From contig NZ_CP017114.1 in the NCBI RefSeq assembly GCF_001720485.1, forward strand, positions 1,054,001-1,118,000: a stretch of 64,000 bases of DNA, written 5' to 3'. Below, piece after piece: positions 1 through 10,145 of this stretch (position 1 is its first letter; every line of letters starts with the position of its first letter). This DNA comes from Cobetia marina (GTDB lineage Bacteria; Pseudomonadota; Gammaproteobacteria; Pseudomonadales; Halomonadaceae). Under the pieces are notes generated by a model, which saw only the letters and a program-made list of their open reading frames with translations, did no database searches and was not told the origin of the DNA. The translations under genes and the position numbers were made by a program.

Positions 1-28
1 GCTGCTCGTCAATGGCAAGCCGATCTAT

Positions 29-126
29 TGAGCCAGCCTGACTGAGCCGGTCAGATTGAGCCGGTCTGACTGAGCCGGTCTGACTGAGCCGGTCTGACTG
101 AGCCGGTCTGACTGAGCCGGCCTGTC
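29..126. repeat. 14-bp tandem repeat, seven copies
   Basis: Seven contiguous 14-bp units with the consensus TGAGCCGGTCTGAC run from 29 to 126. Copies 3 to 6 are identical and the outer copies carry one to four changes. No coding sequence is evident here. Similar 14-bp-period arrays occur in other spacers of the window. Confidence 0.9.
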
Positions 127-194
127 TTTCACAGGTGGCTGAGCCACCTTCGGATCTGACCGTACCCTTCTGTCTGCCATCGTGCTGGACAGCT

Positions 195-224
195 GACAAG
201 GCCCGCCTTCTGGCGGGCCTTGTC
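195..224. terminator. GC-rich hairpin upstream of lon
   Basis: A perfect 13-bp stem (195-207 with 212-224) encloses a 4-nt loop TTCT. No strong T-run follows on either strand. It probably ends the transcript of a gene lying left of the window, before the lon promoter region. Confidence 0.6.
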
Positions 225-366
225 GTATCCGTCGGCAGGTGGCGAACCGGTGCCGATAGACAGGCATCCCGTCAGACAAGTGCCCGACAGTACTTGATAA
301 AGTGTCCGACAGACCACATTGGTGAAGATGATCGCCTCAACCGAGGCCCGGTTTCACGAGGGTTGC

Positions 367-2817
367 ATGTCACGTCACGAAGATACCTCCGATCACGACA
401 ACGTTCTGTCCGGTTTTGAAGATGCCAGTCAGGAAGAGCCTGAGCATTCCCCGGGGGCTGGTGGGCTGGTACCCAGTGGTGATCAGCTGCCTGAGCGCCT
501 TTACCTGCTGCCGATCCACAATCGTCCCTTCTTTCCGGCTCAGGTCCAGCCGCTGGTCATCAACAAGCAGCGCTGGGCAGAGACTATGGAGCGGGTCGGC
601 AACACGCCACACCATGCGGTGGGGCTGGCCTTCGTCGGTGATGTCGAAGTCGACGAGATGGGGGCAGAGCATTTTCCCGAGATCGGTTCGGCAGTGCGTG
701 TCCACAAGCCCGAAGATGGCCAGGATCAGGTCCAGTTCATCGCGCAAGGGTTGCGCCGCTTCCGGATCACCCGCTGGTTGTCACGCAAGCCGCCCTATCT
801 GGTCGAGGTGACCTACCCGCGCGAGCCGGTGGATGCCGAGAGCGATGAGGCACGTGCCTACGCGATGGCGATGATCAATGGCATCAAGGAGCTGCTGCCG
901 ATCAATCCGCTGTACGGCGAAGAGCTCAAGCAGTACCTCAATCGCTTCAGCCCGCATGAACCCGGCCCGCTGACCGACTTTGCCGCTGCCATCACCTCGG
1001 CCAAGGGGCCGGAGTTGCAGGAGGTGCTGGAATCGTTGCCGGTGATGGAGCGCATGCAGAAGGTACTGCCGCTGCTGCGCAAGGAGATCGAGGTCGCCCA
1101 GCTGCAGACCGAGATCTCTCAGCAGGTCAACGCGCAGATGGAAAAGCATCAGCGTGAATTCTTCCTGCGTGAGCAGCTCAAGGTCATCCAGCGTGAACTG
1201 GGCATCTCCAAGGATGATCGCGAGAATGATGTGGATACCTTCCGCGGACGCCTCGATGAGCTCAAGGTTCCCGAACGGGTGCAATCGCGCATCGACGACG
1301 AACTCGACAAGCTCTCGGTGCTGGAGACCGGCTCGCCGGAGTACGGCACCACGCGCAACTATCTGGACTGGCTGACCTCGCTTCCCTGGGGCATCACCTC
1401 CACCGACCAGCTGGATCTCGCCCATGCGCGCAAGGTGCTCAATCGCGACCATGACGGGCTGGATGACGTGAAATCACGCATCATCGAGTTCCTGGCCGAA
1501 GGTACCTTCAAGGGCGATGTCGGTGGCTCGATCCTGCTGCTGGTGGGCCCGCCCGGCGTGGGCAAGACCTCGATCGGGCGCTCCATCGCCCAGGCACTGG
1601 GGCGCGAGTTCTATCGCTTCTCGGTCGGCGGCATGCGCGATGAATCGGAGATCAAGGGGCATCGCCGTACCTACGTGGGCGCCATGCCCGGCAAGCTGGT
1701 GCAGGCACTCAAGGAGGTCAAGGTCGAGAACCCGGTGATCATGCTGGATGAGATCGACAAGCTGGGGCAGTCCTTCCAGGGCGATCCGGCCTCGGCGCTG
1801 CTCGAGGTGCTGGACCCGGAGCAGAACGTCGACTTCCTCGATCACTACCTCGACGTACGCCTCGATCTGTCCAAGGTGCTGTTCGTGTGTACCGCCAACA
1901 CGCTGGATAGCATCCCGGGGCCGCTGCTGGACCGCATGGAGCAGATACGCCTCTCCGGTTACATCGCCGAAGAGAAGATGGCGATCGCCAAGCATCACCT
2001 GTGGCCGAAGCTGCTGACACGCGACAACATTCCCAAGAAGCGCATCAATCTGAGTGACGCCGCGCTGCGTCAGGTGATCGAGGGCTATGCTCGCGAGGCG
2101 GGCGTGCGTCAGCTGGAGAAGCAGCTGCACCGCATCGTGCGCAAGGCGGCGGTCAAGCTGCTCGAGGAGGACCTGCCGACGGTCAAGGTCTCGGTCAAGA
2201 ATCTCGAGGAATTCCTGGGGGCGCCAATCTTCCGTCGCGAGAAGGTCCTGGCCGGCGAAGGCGTGGTGACCGGGCTTGCCTGGACCAGCATGGGCGGCGC
2301 GACCCTGCCCATCGAGGCCACACGTGTGCACGGCCTGACGCGTGGCTTGAAGCTGACCGGCAAGCTTGGGGAAGTGATGCAGGAATCGGCCAATATCGCC
2401 TATTCCTATACCCTGGCGAATCTTGAGGCCTACGATGCCGAGGCTGACTTCTTCAATGAGTCCTTCATTCACCTGCACGTGCCGGAAGGGGCGACACCCA
2501 AGGATGGCCCGAGCGCTGGCGTGACCATGACCACGGCGTTGATGTCGTTGGCCAGGCATCAGGCGCCGCGCAAGGGACTGGCGATGACCGGTGAGCTGAC
2601 ATTGACCGGGCAGGTGCTGCCGGTGGGCGGTATCCGTGAGAAGGTCATTGCCGCACGCCGCAGTGACATCTTCGAACTGATCCTGCCACAGGCCAATCAG
2701 CGGGATTATGATGAGCTGCCGGACTATCTGAAGGAGGGCATGATCGTCCACTTCGCGGCCCGCTACGCGGATGTGGCACGAGTGGTCTTTGACAGCGACA
2801 ACGCGCAGCGCCACTGA
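367..2817 (+). CDS. lon: ATP-dependent Lon protease
   Basis: Lon is a cytosolic AAA+ serine protease that degrades misfolded and regulatory proteins. From the ATG at 367 the product is 816 residues, close to the usual size. An N-terminal LON substrate-binding domain is followed by a Walker A motif GPPGVGKTS at residues 394-402. The C-terminal protease domain has the catalytic Ser716 in KDGPSAG and Lys759 in GGIREK, 43 residues apart as in E. coli Lon. The open frame extends upstream to TTG at 319, but ATG 367 has a GAGGG ribosome binding site at 358-362 and is preferred. A bidirectional terminator follows. Confidence 0.96.
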   Translation: MSRHEDTSDHDNVLSGFEDASQEEPEHSPGAGGLVPSGDQLPERLYLLPIHNRPFFPAQVQPLVINKQRWAETMERVGNTPHHAVGLAFVGDVEVDEMGAEHFPEIGSAVRVHKPEDGQDQVQFIAQGLRRFRITRWLSRKPPYLVEVTYPREPVDAESDEARAYAMAMINGIKELLPINPLYGEELKQYLNRFSPHEPGPLTDFAAAITSAKGPELQEVLESLPVMERMQKVLPLLRKEIEVAQLQTEISQQVNAQMEKHQREFFLREQLKVIQRELGISKDDRENDVDTFRGRLDELKVPERVQSRIDDELDKLSVLETGSPEYGTTRNYLDWLTSLPWGITSTDQLDLAHARKVLNRDHDGLDDVKSRIIEFLAEGTFKGDVGGSILLLVGPPGVGKTSIGRSIAQALGREFYRFSVGGMRDESEIKGHRRTYVGAMPGKLVQALKEVKVENPVIMLDEIDKLGQSFQGDPASALLEVLDPEQNVDFLDHYLDVRLDLSKVLFVCTANTLDSIPGPLLDRMEQIRLSGYIAEEKMAIAKHHLWPKLLTRDNIPKKRINLSDAALRQVIEGYAREAGVRQLEKQLHRIVRKAAVKLLEEDLPTVKVSVKNLEEFLGAPIFRREKVLAGEGVVTGLAWTSMGGATLPIEATRVHGLTRGLKLTGKLGEVMQESANIAYSYTLANLEAYDAEADFFNESFIHLHVPEGATPKDGPSAGVTMTTALMSLARHQAPRKGLAMTGELTLTGQVLPVGGIREKVIAARRSDIFELILPQANQRDYDELPDYLKEGMIVHFAARYADVARVVFDSDNAQRH

Positions 2818-2853
2818 CAACGCACGGCGCAGAATGGATGGCGACATCCGACG

Positions 2854-2893
2854 AAAAGCAGAAGCCCCGCCAATCGGCGGGGCTTCTGCTTTT
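2854..2893. terminator. Bidirectional terminator between lon and yegP
   Basis: An 18-bp perfect stem (2854-2871 with 2876-2893) with loop AATC has an A-run on one side and a T-run on the other. It can end both lon on the plus strand and the convergent yegP. Confidence 0.9.
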
Positions 2894-2936
2894 CCGTGGG
2901 GCGTCGTGTGCATGCAGACGTCACGCTCGCGGGCAT

Positions 2937-3278
2937 TCAGGCGGTATCGAGCTGTTCCAGCACGGCGGCTTCCGGTGCATTGCGTCCGACACTGGCAATG
3001 CCGTTGTCGCGGCCGGATTCCGACTTGTACATCTGGCTGCGGCCGATCTGCTGGCTGTTGGCGGCCAGCAGCGTGAAATAGAAGCGACCATCCTTGGCGA
3101 CTTCCTTCGTGAAGCGTTTTTCCTCGGCGGCGTTCTTGCGCACGGATTCCACGCCGTTCAGGCAGCCGCGCTTGTCGGCATAGCCTTGGCTCTGGAGGAT
3201 CTTTTCACCGTTGCCGGCCTTGAGCGCAAAATAGAACTTGCTGTCCTTGCCGCGGGTGATGACGAATTTTCCGGCCAT
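2937..3278 (-). CDS. yegP: YegP family protein (two DUF1508 repeats)
   Basis: This small cytosolic protein of 113 residues has two tandem DUF1508 units. The first holds FVITRGKDSKFYFALKAGNG (residues 5-24) and the second repeats the pattern with DGRFYFTLLAANSQ. Each is followed by a Y/M-x-S/D...G...GIxSV-type segment. YegP proteins are widespread and have no firmly established biochemical role. The ATG has a GGAG ribosome binding site just upstream. It converges on lon and shares its terminator. Confidence 0.9.
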   Translation of the reverse strand: MAGKFVITRGKDSKFYFALKAGNGEKILQSQGYADKRGCLNGVESVRKNAAEEKRFTKEVAKDGRFYFTLLAANSQQIGRSQMYKSESGRDNGIASVGRNAPEAAVLEQLDTA

Positions 3279-3680
3279 GGGTGACTCCTGTTCCTTGAGG
3301 GATGTCTGACACTGCCTGATATGTCATCTTCCAGTGTAAACAGCGCCTCTCGGGGGAAACCCACGCTAGGAGTTGCGGCATTCAACGTTCGGGAGCCATC
3401 GCGGCGTCTTTCACGCTGCCGCCGCGTACATGCGATGCTATCTGGTAGGCAAGCAGGGGCGGGACATGACAGAATTGAGCTCAGGCAGATAGCGGTGGCT
3501 CACATGTCCCGCATCTCCACTGGACACTAGGTCTGCGTCTTTTCACAAGCGAAGCGCAGCCTGATCAAAACAGAAGCCACTCCCGTGCGAAGGATCACCC
3601 GGACAAGCCCCGCGCGAGGGGATGTTCTCCGTCGATCGTTCTGCACAGGAGAGTGGCCAAGCATCATTGACGAGGACACC
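3279..3680. other. Spacer between divergent yegP and ilvD
   Basis: I see no convincing gene in this 402-bp spacer. It must hold the promoters of yegP (leftward) and ilvD (rightward). An upstream in-frame extension of ilvD to GTG 3585 is open but lacks family similarity. I do not see an obvious leader peptide or attenuator. Confidence 0.5.
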
Positions 3681-5525
3681 ATGCCAGAGTATCGCTCCCG
3701 TACGACCACCGCAGGTCGTAACATGGCCGGCGCCCGCGCCCTGTGGCGCGCCACCGGCATGAAAGATGGTGACTTCCAGAAGCCGATCATCGCCGTTGCC
3801 AACTCCTTCACCCAGTTCGTGCCCGGCCACGTCCACCTCAAGGACATGGGGCAGCTGGTAGCGCGCGAAATCGAGAAGGCCGGCGGTGTCGCCAAGGAAT
3901 TCAACACCATCGCGGTGGACGATGGTATCGCGATGGGGCACGACGGCATGCTGTATTCGCTGCCGTCGCGTGACCTGATCGCCGACAGCGTCGAATACAT
4001 GGTCAATGCCCACTGTGCGGATGCGCTGGTGTGCATCTCCAACTGCGACAAGATCACCCCCGGGATGCTGATGGCCGCCATGCGCCTCAACATCCCGGTC
4101 ATCTTCGTTTCCGGCGGCCCGATGGAAGCCGGCAAGACCAAGCTGCTGGACCACGGTCTCGACCTGGTCGATGCGATGGTCATCGCGGCCGATGACAGCG
4201 TCGACGACGAGACGGTCGCCGAGATCGAGCGCAGCGCCTGCCCGACCTGTGGCAGCTGCTCGGGCATGTTCACGGCCAACTCCATGAACTGCCTGATGGA
4301 AGCGCTGGGTCTGGCGTTGCCGGGCAACGGTACGGTGCTGGCGACTCACTCCGATCGTCGTCGCCTGTTCGAGAACGCCGGGCATCGTATCGTCGAGCTG
4401 GCACGCCGTTACTACGAAGGCAACGAAGAGCACCTGTTGCCGCGTGCCATCGGTTCACGGGCGGCGTTTGCCAACGCGATGACGCTGGATATCGCCATGG
4501 GGGGCTCGACCAACACCATCCTGCACCTGCTGGCCGCCGCTCAGGAGGCCGGTGTCGACTTCACCATGTCCGACATCGACAAGCTGTCCCACAGCGTGCC
4601 GCAGATGTGCAAGGTGGCGCCGAACACCCAGAAGTATCACATCGAGGATGTCCATCGTGCCGGTGGCATCATGGGGATTCTGGGCGAGCTGGACCGCGCC
4701 GGCGTGCTGGATACCTCGGTGCCGACCGTCTATGGCGACTCGTTGTCTGCGGCGCTGGAAGAGTGGGACATCATGCGCTCGCCCACCGATGAGGTGATCG
4801 AGTTCTATCGTGCCGGTCCGGGGGGGATCCCGACCCAGACCGCCTTCTCCCAGAGCGCGCGCTGGCCGAGCCTGGATGGTGACCGCGCCCAGGGCTGCAT
4901 CCGCGATTACGATCACTGCTTCTCCACTCAGGGCGGCCTGGCCGTGCTCTACGGCAACATCGCGCTGGATGGTTGCGTGGTGAAGACGGCAGGCGTCGAT
5001 GATTCCATCCTTGTCTTCGAAGGCCGTGCCTATGTCTGCGAATCTCAGGATCAGGCGGTGGAAGACATCCTGGCCGACAAGGTCAAGGAAGGCGATGTCG
5101 TGATCATCCGCTACGAAGGGCCGAAGGGCGGTCCGGGCATGCAGGAAATGCTCTACCCGACGTCCTACCTGAAGTCCAAGGGACTGGGCAAGGCGTGCGC
5201 GCTGCTCACCGACGGTCGTTTCTCCGGCGGTACCTCAGGTCTGTCCATCGGCCATGCGTCTCCGGAAGCGGCGGCGGGTGGCGCCATCGGCCTGGTCGAG
5301 CACGGTGACACCATCCTGATCGACATCCCCAATCGCACCATCAATGTCCAGCTGAGCGATAGCGAGCTACATGAGCGTCGTGAAGCGATGGATGCGCGCG
5401 GCAAGGATGCCTGGAAGCCGAGCATCCAGCGCAATCGTCGTGTCTCCGCCGCGCTCAAGGCCTATGCCTTGCTGGCGACCTCGGCTGACAAGGGCGCCGT
5501 GCGTGATCTGAGCAAGCTGGATTGA
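3681..5525 (+). CDS. ilvD: Dihydroxy-acid dehydratase
   Basis: IlvD dehydrates 2,3-dihydroxyisovalerate and its isoleucine-pathway analogue to the 2-oxo acids in branched-chain amino acid synthesis. The product is 614 residues, very near the E. coli length. Cluster-binding cysteines are visible as SNCDK (Cys122) and in CPTCGSC (about residues 187-193), placing it in the Fe-S IlvD/Edd family. The start at 3681 has a GAGGA site a few bases upstream and gives the family N-terminus [20 protein letters not shown]. It is followed by a strong hairpin and appears monocistronic. Confidence 0.96.
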   Translation: MPEYRSRTTTAGRNMAGARALWRATGMKDGDFQKPIIAVANSFTQFVPGHVHLKDMGQLVAREIEKAGGVAKEFNTIAVDDGIAMGHDGMLYSLPSRDLIADSVEYMVNAHCADALVCISNCDKITPGMLMAAMRLNIPVIFVSGGPMEAGKTKLLDHGLDLVDAMVIAADDSVDDETVAEIERSACPTCGSCSGMFTANSMNCLMEALGLALPGNGTVLATHSDRRRLFENAGHRIVELARRYYEGNEEHLLPRAIGSRAAFANAMTLDIAMGGSTNTILHLLAAAQEAGVDFTMSDIDKLSHSVPQMCKVAPNTQKYHIEDVHRAGGIMGILGELDRAGVLDTSVPTVYGDSLSAALEEWDIMRSPTDEVIEFYRAGPGGIPTQTAFSQSARWPSLDGDRAQGCIRDYDHCFSTQGGLAVLYGNIALDGCVVKTAGVDDSILVFEGRAYVCESQDQAVEDILADKVKEGDVVIIRYEGPKGGPGMQEMLYPTSYLKSKGLGKACALLTDGRFSGGTSGLSIGHASPEAAAGGAIGLVEHGDTILIDIPNRTINVQLSDSELHERREAMDARGKDAWKPSIQRNRRVSAALKAYALLATSADKGAVRDLSKLD

Positions 5526-5607
5526 TCCCGTCCGCTCCGTCCGCCAGTGCTGGCGGTCAGTGCCTGTTGAAGACCGGCAGCACTGATCACCAGGCAGGAC
5601 GCCAATG

Positions 5608-5647
5608 ACATGCAAACGGCCACCCCTCGGGGTGGCCGTTTGCATGT
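5608..5647. terminator. Terminator hairpin after ilvD
   Basis: A long inverted repeat (5608-5625 with 5630-5647) pairs ACATGCAAACGGCCACCC with its complement. It lies between ilvD and the convergent regulatory gene and can serve both. Confidence 0.85.
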
Positions 5648-5696
5648 CTGGCATTCGAAGTGGCTGCCGTGCATTTCAGCCGCCTCGGGCCCTGAG

Positions 5697-7262
5697 TCAG
5701 TCAGTACCGGCAGGCTTTGGCGGCAGGTTGGTCAGCGTACCGGCGTCAAGCGGCATGACCGGGTCTGGGTCGAGAAACCGTACCCGGTTGCATCCCTGGC
5801 GCTGGGCTTTCTTGAGCGCCTGCTGGGCACGGTCCATCAACTCGAGTCGATTGGCCAGTCTCATGGTATCGGGGGCCGGATGATAGCCGGTCAGGCCGAC
5901 ACTGCAGGTGATTGGCCGATCCAGCCCTGACAGTTCGGCGGCGGCATGGCGGACGCGTTCGGCAAGGATGATCGCGCCGCTGGCATCGGTGCTGGTGAGG
6001 ATCGCCATCAAGGAGTTGTCCTCACGCATGCACAGGAGATCGCTCTTGCGGCTGGCGTTGCGCAGGATGGATGCCACCTGCTGCAGAGGGCGTTCTCCCG
6101 CCACGTGGCCATATTCGCGCGTGTAATCCTCTAGGTCATCCACGCTGAGGATCAGGATGCACAATGGCTGGCCATGGCGTGCACTGCGCGCGATCTCGTT
6201 GTCCAGCTGTTGCTCGATCAATTCGAACGGCATCAGCTTGTCGAGTGTCGAGCCGGGGAGTCGGCCAGCGGCAGGCGAGCGAGTTTCCAGTTGGTGGCGC
6301 AGCTTGGTCAGGCTCGCTTCATGAGCACGGCGCTCGCTGATGTCTTCATGCTGGGAGAGAATGATCCCGGCGCGACTGTCGATCACCTTCAGCTCCAGCA
6401 TCACGTCGATCATCTGGCCATGACGCCCGAGATAACGGTGTGGCTGCCGATATTCGCTGATGTCGCCCGTCCGCATGGCGCTCAATGCCTCGCGGCACGT
6501 CAGCATGTCCTGTGGGTGCGAGATGTCTTCCAGGGCACTGCATGTCAGTTCCTTTGGCTCCATGCCCAGCAGTCGGGAAAAGGCCGGATTCATGCGGGTC
6601 CAGTGGCCATGAAAGTCCATCAGGGCCATGGGCAGGCTGCAATGGGAGAACAGTCCTTCCATTTTCTGGTAGGCGAGACGCAGGTTGTCGAGCTCACTGC
6701 GTGTGCGCTCTTTCGCGCGCTGGACATCCAGCAGCTGGCCCAGTGCCGTGGCAAGCGTCTCCACCAGGGCTCGCTCACTGGCGGTGAAGTCCTGTTGGCG
6801 CGGTGTTTCATCGCCGAAGCACAGCGTGCCGGTCAGGCGACCTTCAGACCAGAGTGGCGCTGCCACATAGCTTTCAAAGGGCATGCAGGAATAGGCAGCG
6901 TGGGCGCGAGTGTCTTCTTCAGCGCTGATGTGGCGATGAGCCACGCAGGCAGCCTGCGCGATGACGCTGGAACACCAGGTCTCTTCCAGTGGGCATTCGC
7001 CTCCGACTTCTCGCCCAGCAGGGGGATTGACCGCCGCCATGATCTCATAGCGACTGGATTCTGCATGTCCGAGGATGGCGGTGGTCATGCCAAGCAGACG
7101 GCAACCGGCATCCAGATGGGCTTCCACGTGGCGTTCGTGGGAGGGCTCAGGTGTCAGGCTGAGCGCCAGCAGTGCCTGCAGGTGCTCTGGCAGCAGGGAA
7201 TCATGGGGGTGTCCGGCGTTGCCCGAAGGCAAGGGCACGGCAGAGAATGAGCTTGGCATCAT
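5697..7262 (-). CDS. GAF-PAS protein with degenerate GGDEF domain
   Basis: The 521-residue protein has an N-terminal GAF-like region (about 25-180), a PAS region (about 200-310, ending SQHEDISERR) and a C-terminal GGDEF-fold region (about 345-495). Where an active diguanylate cyclase has GGDEF, this one reads EDNSL (residues 414-418), although the flanking pattern (SVDDLEDYTREYGHVAGERPL) is retained. It therefore probably does not make cyclic di-GMP and may act as a sensor or binding protein. I see no membrane segment, so it should be cytosolic. The start ATGATG has an AAGGA site about 7 bases upstream. Confidence 0.85.
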   Translation of the reverse strand: MMPSSFSAVPLPSGNAGHPHDSLLPEHLQALLALSLTPEPSHERHVEAHLDAGCRLLGMTTAILGHAESSRYEIMAAVNPPAGREVGGECPLEETWCSSVIAQAACVAHRHISAEEDTRAHAAYSCMPFESYVAAPLWSEGRLTGTLCFGDETPRQQDFTASERALVETLATALGQLLDVQRAKERTRSELDNLRLAYQKMEGLFSHCSLPMALMDFHGHWTRMNPAFSRLLGMEPKELTCSALEDISHPQDMLTCREALSAMRTGDISEYRQPHRYLGRHGQMIDVMLELKVIDSRAGIILSQHEDISERRAHEASLTKLRHQLETRSPAAGRLPGSTLDKLMPFELIEQQLDNEIARSARHGQPLCILILSVDDLEDYTREYGHVAGERPLQQVASILRNASRKSDLLCMREDNSLMAILTSTDASGAIILAERVRHAAAELSGLDRPITCSVGLTGYHPAPDTMRLANRLELMDRAQQALKKAQRQGCNRVRFLDPDPVMPLDAGTLTNLPPKPAGTD

Positions 7263-7414
7263 GCGATATCCTTATCTGACATGCTGCAGGAGAGGGAGGG
7301 CTTTCCATACCACACCTCAATATACGACTTGCCGGGAGGCGTGACAGGCGAGGAAATCGATTGTCTCAACCTTTCGCAAACGCAGCGGGCAGTCTGTGCA
7401 GGCTGACAAGGGCA

Positions 7415-7447
7415 GAGCCCCTCAGCGAGGGTCTCGATGAGGGGCTC
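7415..7447 (-). terminator. Hairpin downstream of the small acidic ORF
   Basis: A 10-bp stem (7415-7424 with 7438-7447) lies about 100 bp past the stop of the small leftward gene and upstream of the GAF-PAS gene. There is no clear T-run. It may be a weak terminator. Confidence 0.45.
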
Positions 7448-7544
7448 CGAAATGAGGGCTCCTTGCCTTCGCCATGGGTTGGCGTGTCTTCGCAAGGACG
7501 TTGATGGCGGTCTGCTGGTACTGCTCACGAGTCGTGGGCGGGAG

Positions 7545-7667
7545 TCAGGCCGCCTCGGCCAGCGGTGGTGCCGGCTGCTGCTGAGCTTCCAGGTCTTCCA
7601 GTGCCAGTTCGATACTGAACCAGTTGCTGTCAAGCCAGTGATCGATCACTTCTTCGTTCATGCACAT
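7545..7667 (-). CDS. Small acidic 40-residue protein
   Basis: A 40-codon frame beginning MCMNEEVIDHWLDSNWFSIE is preceded by a strong GGGGAGG ribosome binding site 6 to 7 bases from its ATG at 7667. A longer in-frame start at 7733 has no comparable site. The product is acidic with two tryptophans and ends in a PAPPLAEAA tail; no membrane segment or known motif is seen. I do not recognise it. The quality of the ribosome binding site is the main reason to believe it is translated. Confidence 0.55.
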   Translation of the reverse strand: MCMNEEVIDHWLDSNWFSIELALEDLEAQQQPAPPLAEAA

Positions 7668-7912
7668 CGTGAAGCCTCCCCGAGAGTGTTGGCGAGCCAT
7701 TGAGTGTATGGGTGTGCTGCCGGTAAGCAGCACTCTCCAGTATGGCTGGTTCCGGGAAGACGCGAGTGAAGATCGTGTGATGCCTTGATGTCAGTCAAAG
7801 ACAGGCAAACCTGCAGGACATTGACCATGTATGCCTACCCATGCCGAAGCGTGGGCAGCCCTTCGTGGCAGGTGGAAGGGCGAGGCGGTCATCGTCTTGC
7901 CCGGTCAGCGCG

Positions 7913-9508
7913 TCAACGACGTGTGAATGAGCGAAGGAGGCTGCGAATCAGGGAGCGTCCCAGCTGCGACCCCAGCGCGCGCATCACCGATTTCAGCAAG
8001 GTTTCCATGACGCCCTGGCGCTTGCGGCCACCTCCGGTGTCCCGAGAGGGCCTGGCGGCAGCGGGCGGCCGGGTGGCTTGCGCCCCTTCAGGCCGGGCTT
8101 CTTCAGGATCAACGTCTTCCGATGGACGCTGGCTTGGGTCACGGTCTGCCTCCCCGGGCCTGGTCTTGTCAGGCTCACGGGGGGTCGTGGCATGTGAGGC
8201 TTGCGCCTGGGCGGCAAGTCGCGCCTCCAGTCGCTCATGGGCGGACTCACGATCCACGCGCTCGTCGTAGCGCCCGGCCAGGGAGGAATCGGCCAGCAGC
8301 GTGGCACGCTCCGCGTCGCTCAATGGACCGATGCGTCCTCGCGGCGGGGCGATCAGCGTGCGTTCCACCTGCGTCGGTGTGCCGTTGGCATCGAGTACCG
8401 AGACCAGTGCTTCGCCTACGCCCAGTTCCGTGATCACCTGCGCCGTATCGAGTTCCGGATTGGGGCGGAAGGTGTCGGCGGCCGTCTTGACGGCCTTCTG
8501 GTCACGCGGTGTGAAGGCGCGCAGCGCATGCTGTATGCGATTGCCCAGCTGACCGAGCACCTCATCGGGGATGTCGGCGGGTGACTGGGTCACGAAATAG
8601 ACACCGACGCCCTTGGAGCGAATCAGGCGGACCGTCTGCTCCAGACGCGTCAGCAGTGCCTTGGGGGCTGAATCGAACAACAGGTGCGCTTCATCGAAGA
8701 AGAACACCAGTACTGGCCGGTCGGCATCCCCGCGCTCGGGAAGCTCGCGGAACAGGGTGGACAGGAACCACAGCAGGAAGGTGGTGTAGAGGCGAGGGCT
8801 CTGCATCAGCTCGCGACCGTCGAGCAGATTGATATAGCCACGGGCCTGCTCTGCATGCCCGCGCGTCGCCAGCATGTCGTGGATATCCAGTGCCGGTTCG
8901 GCAAAGAAGCGTTCGCCGCCCTGCGTGGCCAGGACGTGGACCCGACGCAGCATCGCCCCCAGGCTCTGGGGACTGACGCTGCCGTAACGCGCCTCGAAGC
9001 TGTCACGCTCGCGCTCGATGTGCTTCAGCAGGCTGATCAGGTCCTTGAGGTCGACCAGCTCCAGACCCTCACGCTCGGCGTGATCGAAGGCCAGATGCAT
9101 CAGGCCGCCTTGGGTCTCGTTGAGCTCCAGCAGACTAGCCATCAGCTCGGGCCCCATCGATGCCACGCTTGCGCGAACCGCGTGACCGCTCTTGCCATGG
9201 AGGTCCCATAGCCTGACGGGGGCGGCGTGCGGCTGCCAATCATCGATCCCCAGGCTGTTCAAGCGCTCATCGATGCGAGGATGGGGAGTGCCGGCGGCAG
9301 CGATGCCGGAAAGATCGCCCTTGATGTCGGCAGTGAACACCGGCACCCCCATGCGCGAGAATTCCTCGGCCAGTACCTGCAAGGTGACGGTCTTGCCGGT
9401 GCCCGTCGCGCCCGCCACCAGCCCATGGCGATTGGCCAATGCCGCGTCCAGCGTGATGTGGCCTGCCGAACCTTGTCCCGCGCGGCCCCCTATCAGCACA
9501 TCTGGCAT
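7913..9508 (-). CDS. yjgR: HerA-like DUF853 ATPase (YjgR family)
   Basis: The product (531 residues) starts with the family signature MPDVLIGGRAGQGSAGHITL and has a Walker A motif GATGTGKT near residue 33 and a Walker B motif VFFFDEAH. These place it among HerA/FtsK-like P-loop ATPases of the DUF853 group. The function of YjgR proteins is not settled; DNA translocation is a family-level inference. The C-terminal 120 residues include a charged, proline-rich, low-complexity linker and a basic LGSQLGRSLIRSLLRSFTRR tail. It is transcribed away from the secreted-protein gene at 10146. Confidence 0.9.
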   Translation of the reverse strand: MPDVLIGGRAGQGSAGHITLDAALANRHGLVAGATGTGKTVTLQVLAEEFSRMGVPVFTADIKGDLSGIAAAGTPHPRIDERLNSLGIDDWQPHAAPVRLWDLHGKSGHAVRASVASMGPELMASLLELNETQGGLMHLAFDHAEREGLELVDLKDLISLLKHIERERDSFEARYGSVSPQSLGAMLRRVHVLATQGGERFFAEPALDIHDMLATRGHAEQARGYINLLDGRELMQSPRLYTTFLLWFLSTLFRELPERGDADRPVLVFFFDEAHLLFDSAPKALLTRLEQTVRLIRSKGVGVYFVTQSPADIPDEVLGQLGNRIQHALRAFTPRDQKAVKTAADTFRPNPELDTAQVITELGVGEALVSVLDANGTPTQVERTLIAPPRGRIGPLSDAERATLLADSSLAGRYDERVDRESAHERLEARLAAQAQASHATTPREPDKTRPGEADRDPSQRPSEDVDPEEARPEGAQATRPPAAARPSRDTGGGRKRQGVMETLLKSVMRALGSQLGRSLIRSLLRSFTRR

Positions 9509-10145
9509 GTGATTCTCCTGTCGTGGTCAGCATGTCGGTGGCGGTGCCCGTAGAGAGGATGGTGCTGTGCACTGCGAGTGGCCGCGAGGAAGTGTCCTTG
9601 CTTCTCAAACAGAGTTACAAAATGTTTCGTTGAGTAAAATACTGCAAGCGAATCCTGGGCATCCGATCGCACTGGATGGCTGCATCGTCGGGCTGGAGCC
9701 TGCTGCCGTGCTGTCCTGGAGCGGGGTGGGCGCTAATTAAACGCGACGCGACAATTCACTCTTGTACAAGTAATTCTCTGGCAGATCATTTTTCTTTCCT
9801 TCCTGTGCTTGAAACTCAGCCCAAGTAGTTCCATATCTTTAGGCATCAGACGCTGTGTGATGGAACACGCTCAATTAGATCAATGTCATCACTCGCCAGC
9901 TCGTCACGCTTTCACGGTACAACTCTAGTGACGGTTTTCGAGTGATCACGAGCGCTGACGATGTCACGACAGGATGTCTTGGCAACCCTTATCCGCAAGA
10001 CGCAGGTGAATCGCTCGCCCGTCGTCTTGCCTGGCCCGGATGACAGAGGATCACTTCGATCCCGATGCATGCCGCGGCTCAACGGCAACGGTCGAGTGAA
10101 TCATCTGCTCGCCTTTTGCATCAGACCGCTACTGGAGGATGGATC
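9509..10145. other. Long AT-richer spacer with no clear gene
   Basis: This 637-bp interval separates the leftward HerA-like gene and the rightward secreted-protein gene. Short open frames here lack ribosome binding sites and family resemblance. The part from 9600 to 9900 is noticeably AT-richer than its surroundings and probably contains both promoters. Confidence 0.5.

Noticed and set aside
2..31. A nine-codon frame ending at TGA (29-31) that could be the 3' end of an upstream gene
   Set aside because: Too short to identify or to distinguish from chance; the repeat overlaps its stop codon.
1474..2913. A 479-residue frame antisense to lon
   Set aside because: It is a high-GC shadow of lon with no ribosome binding site or family motif.
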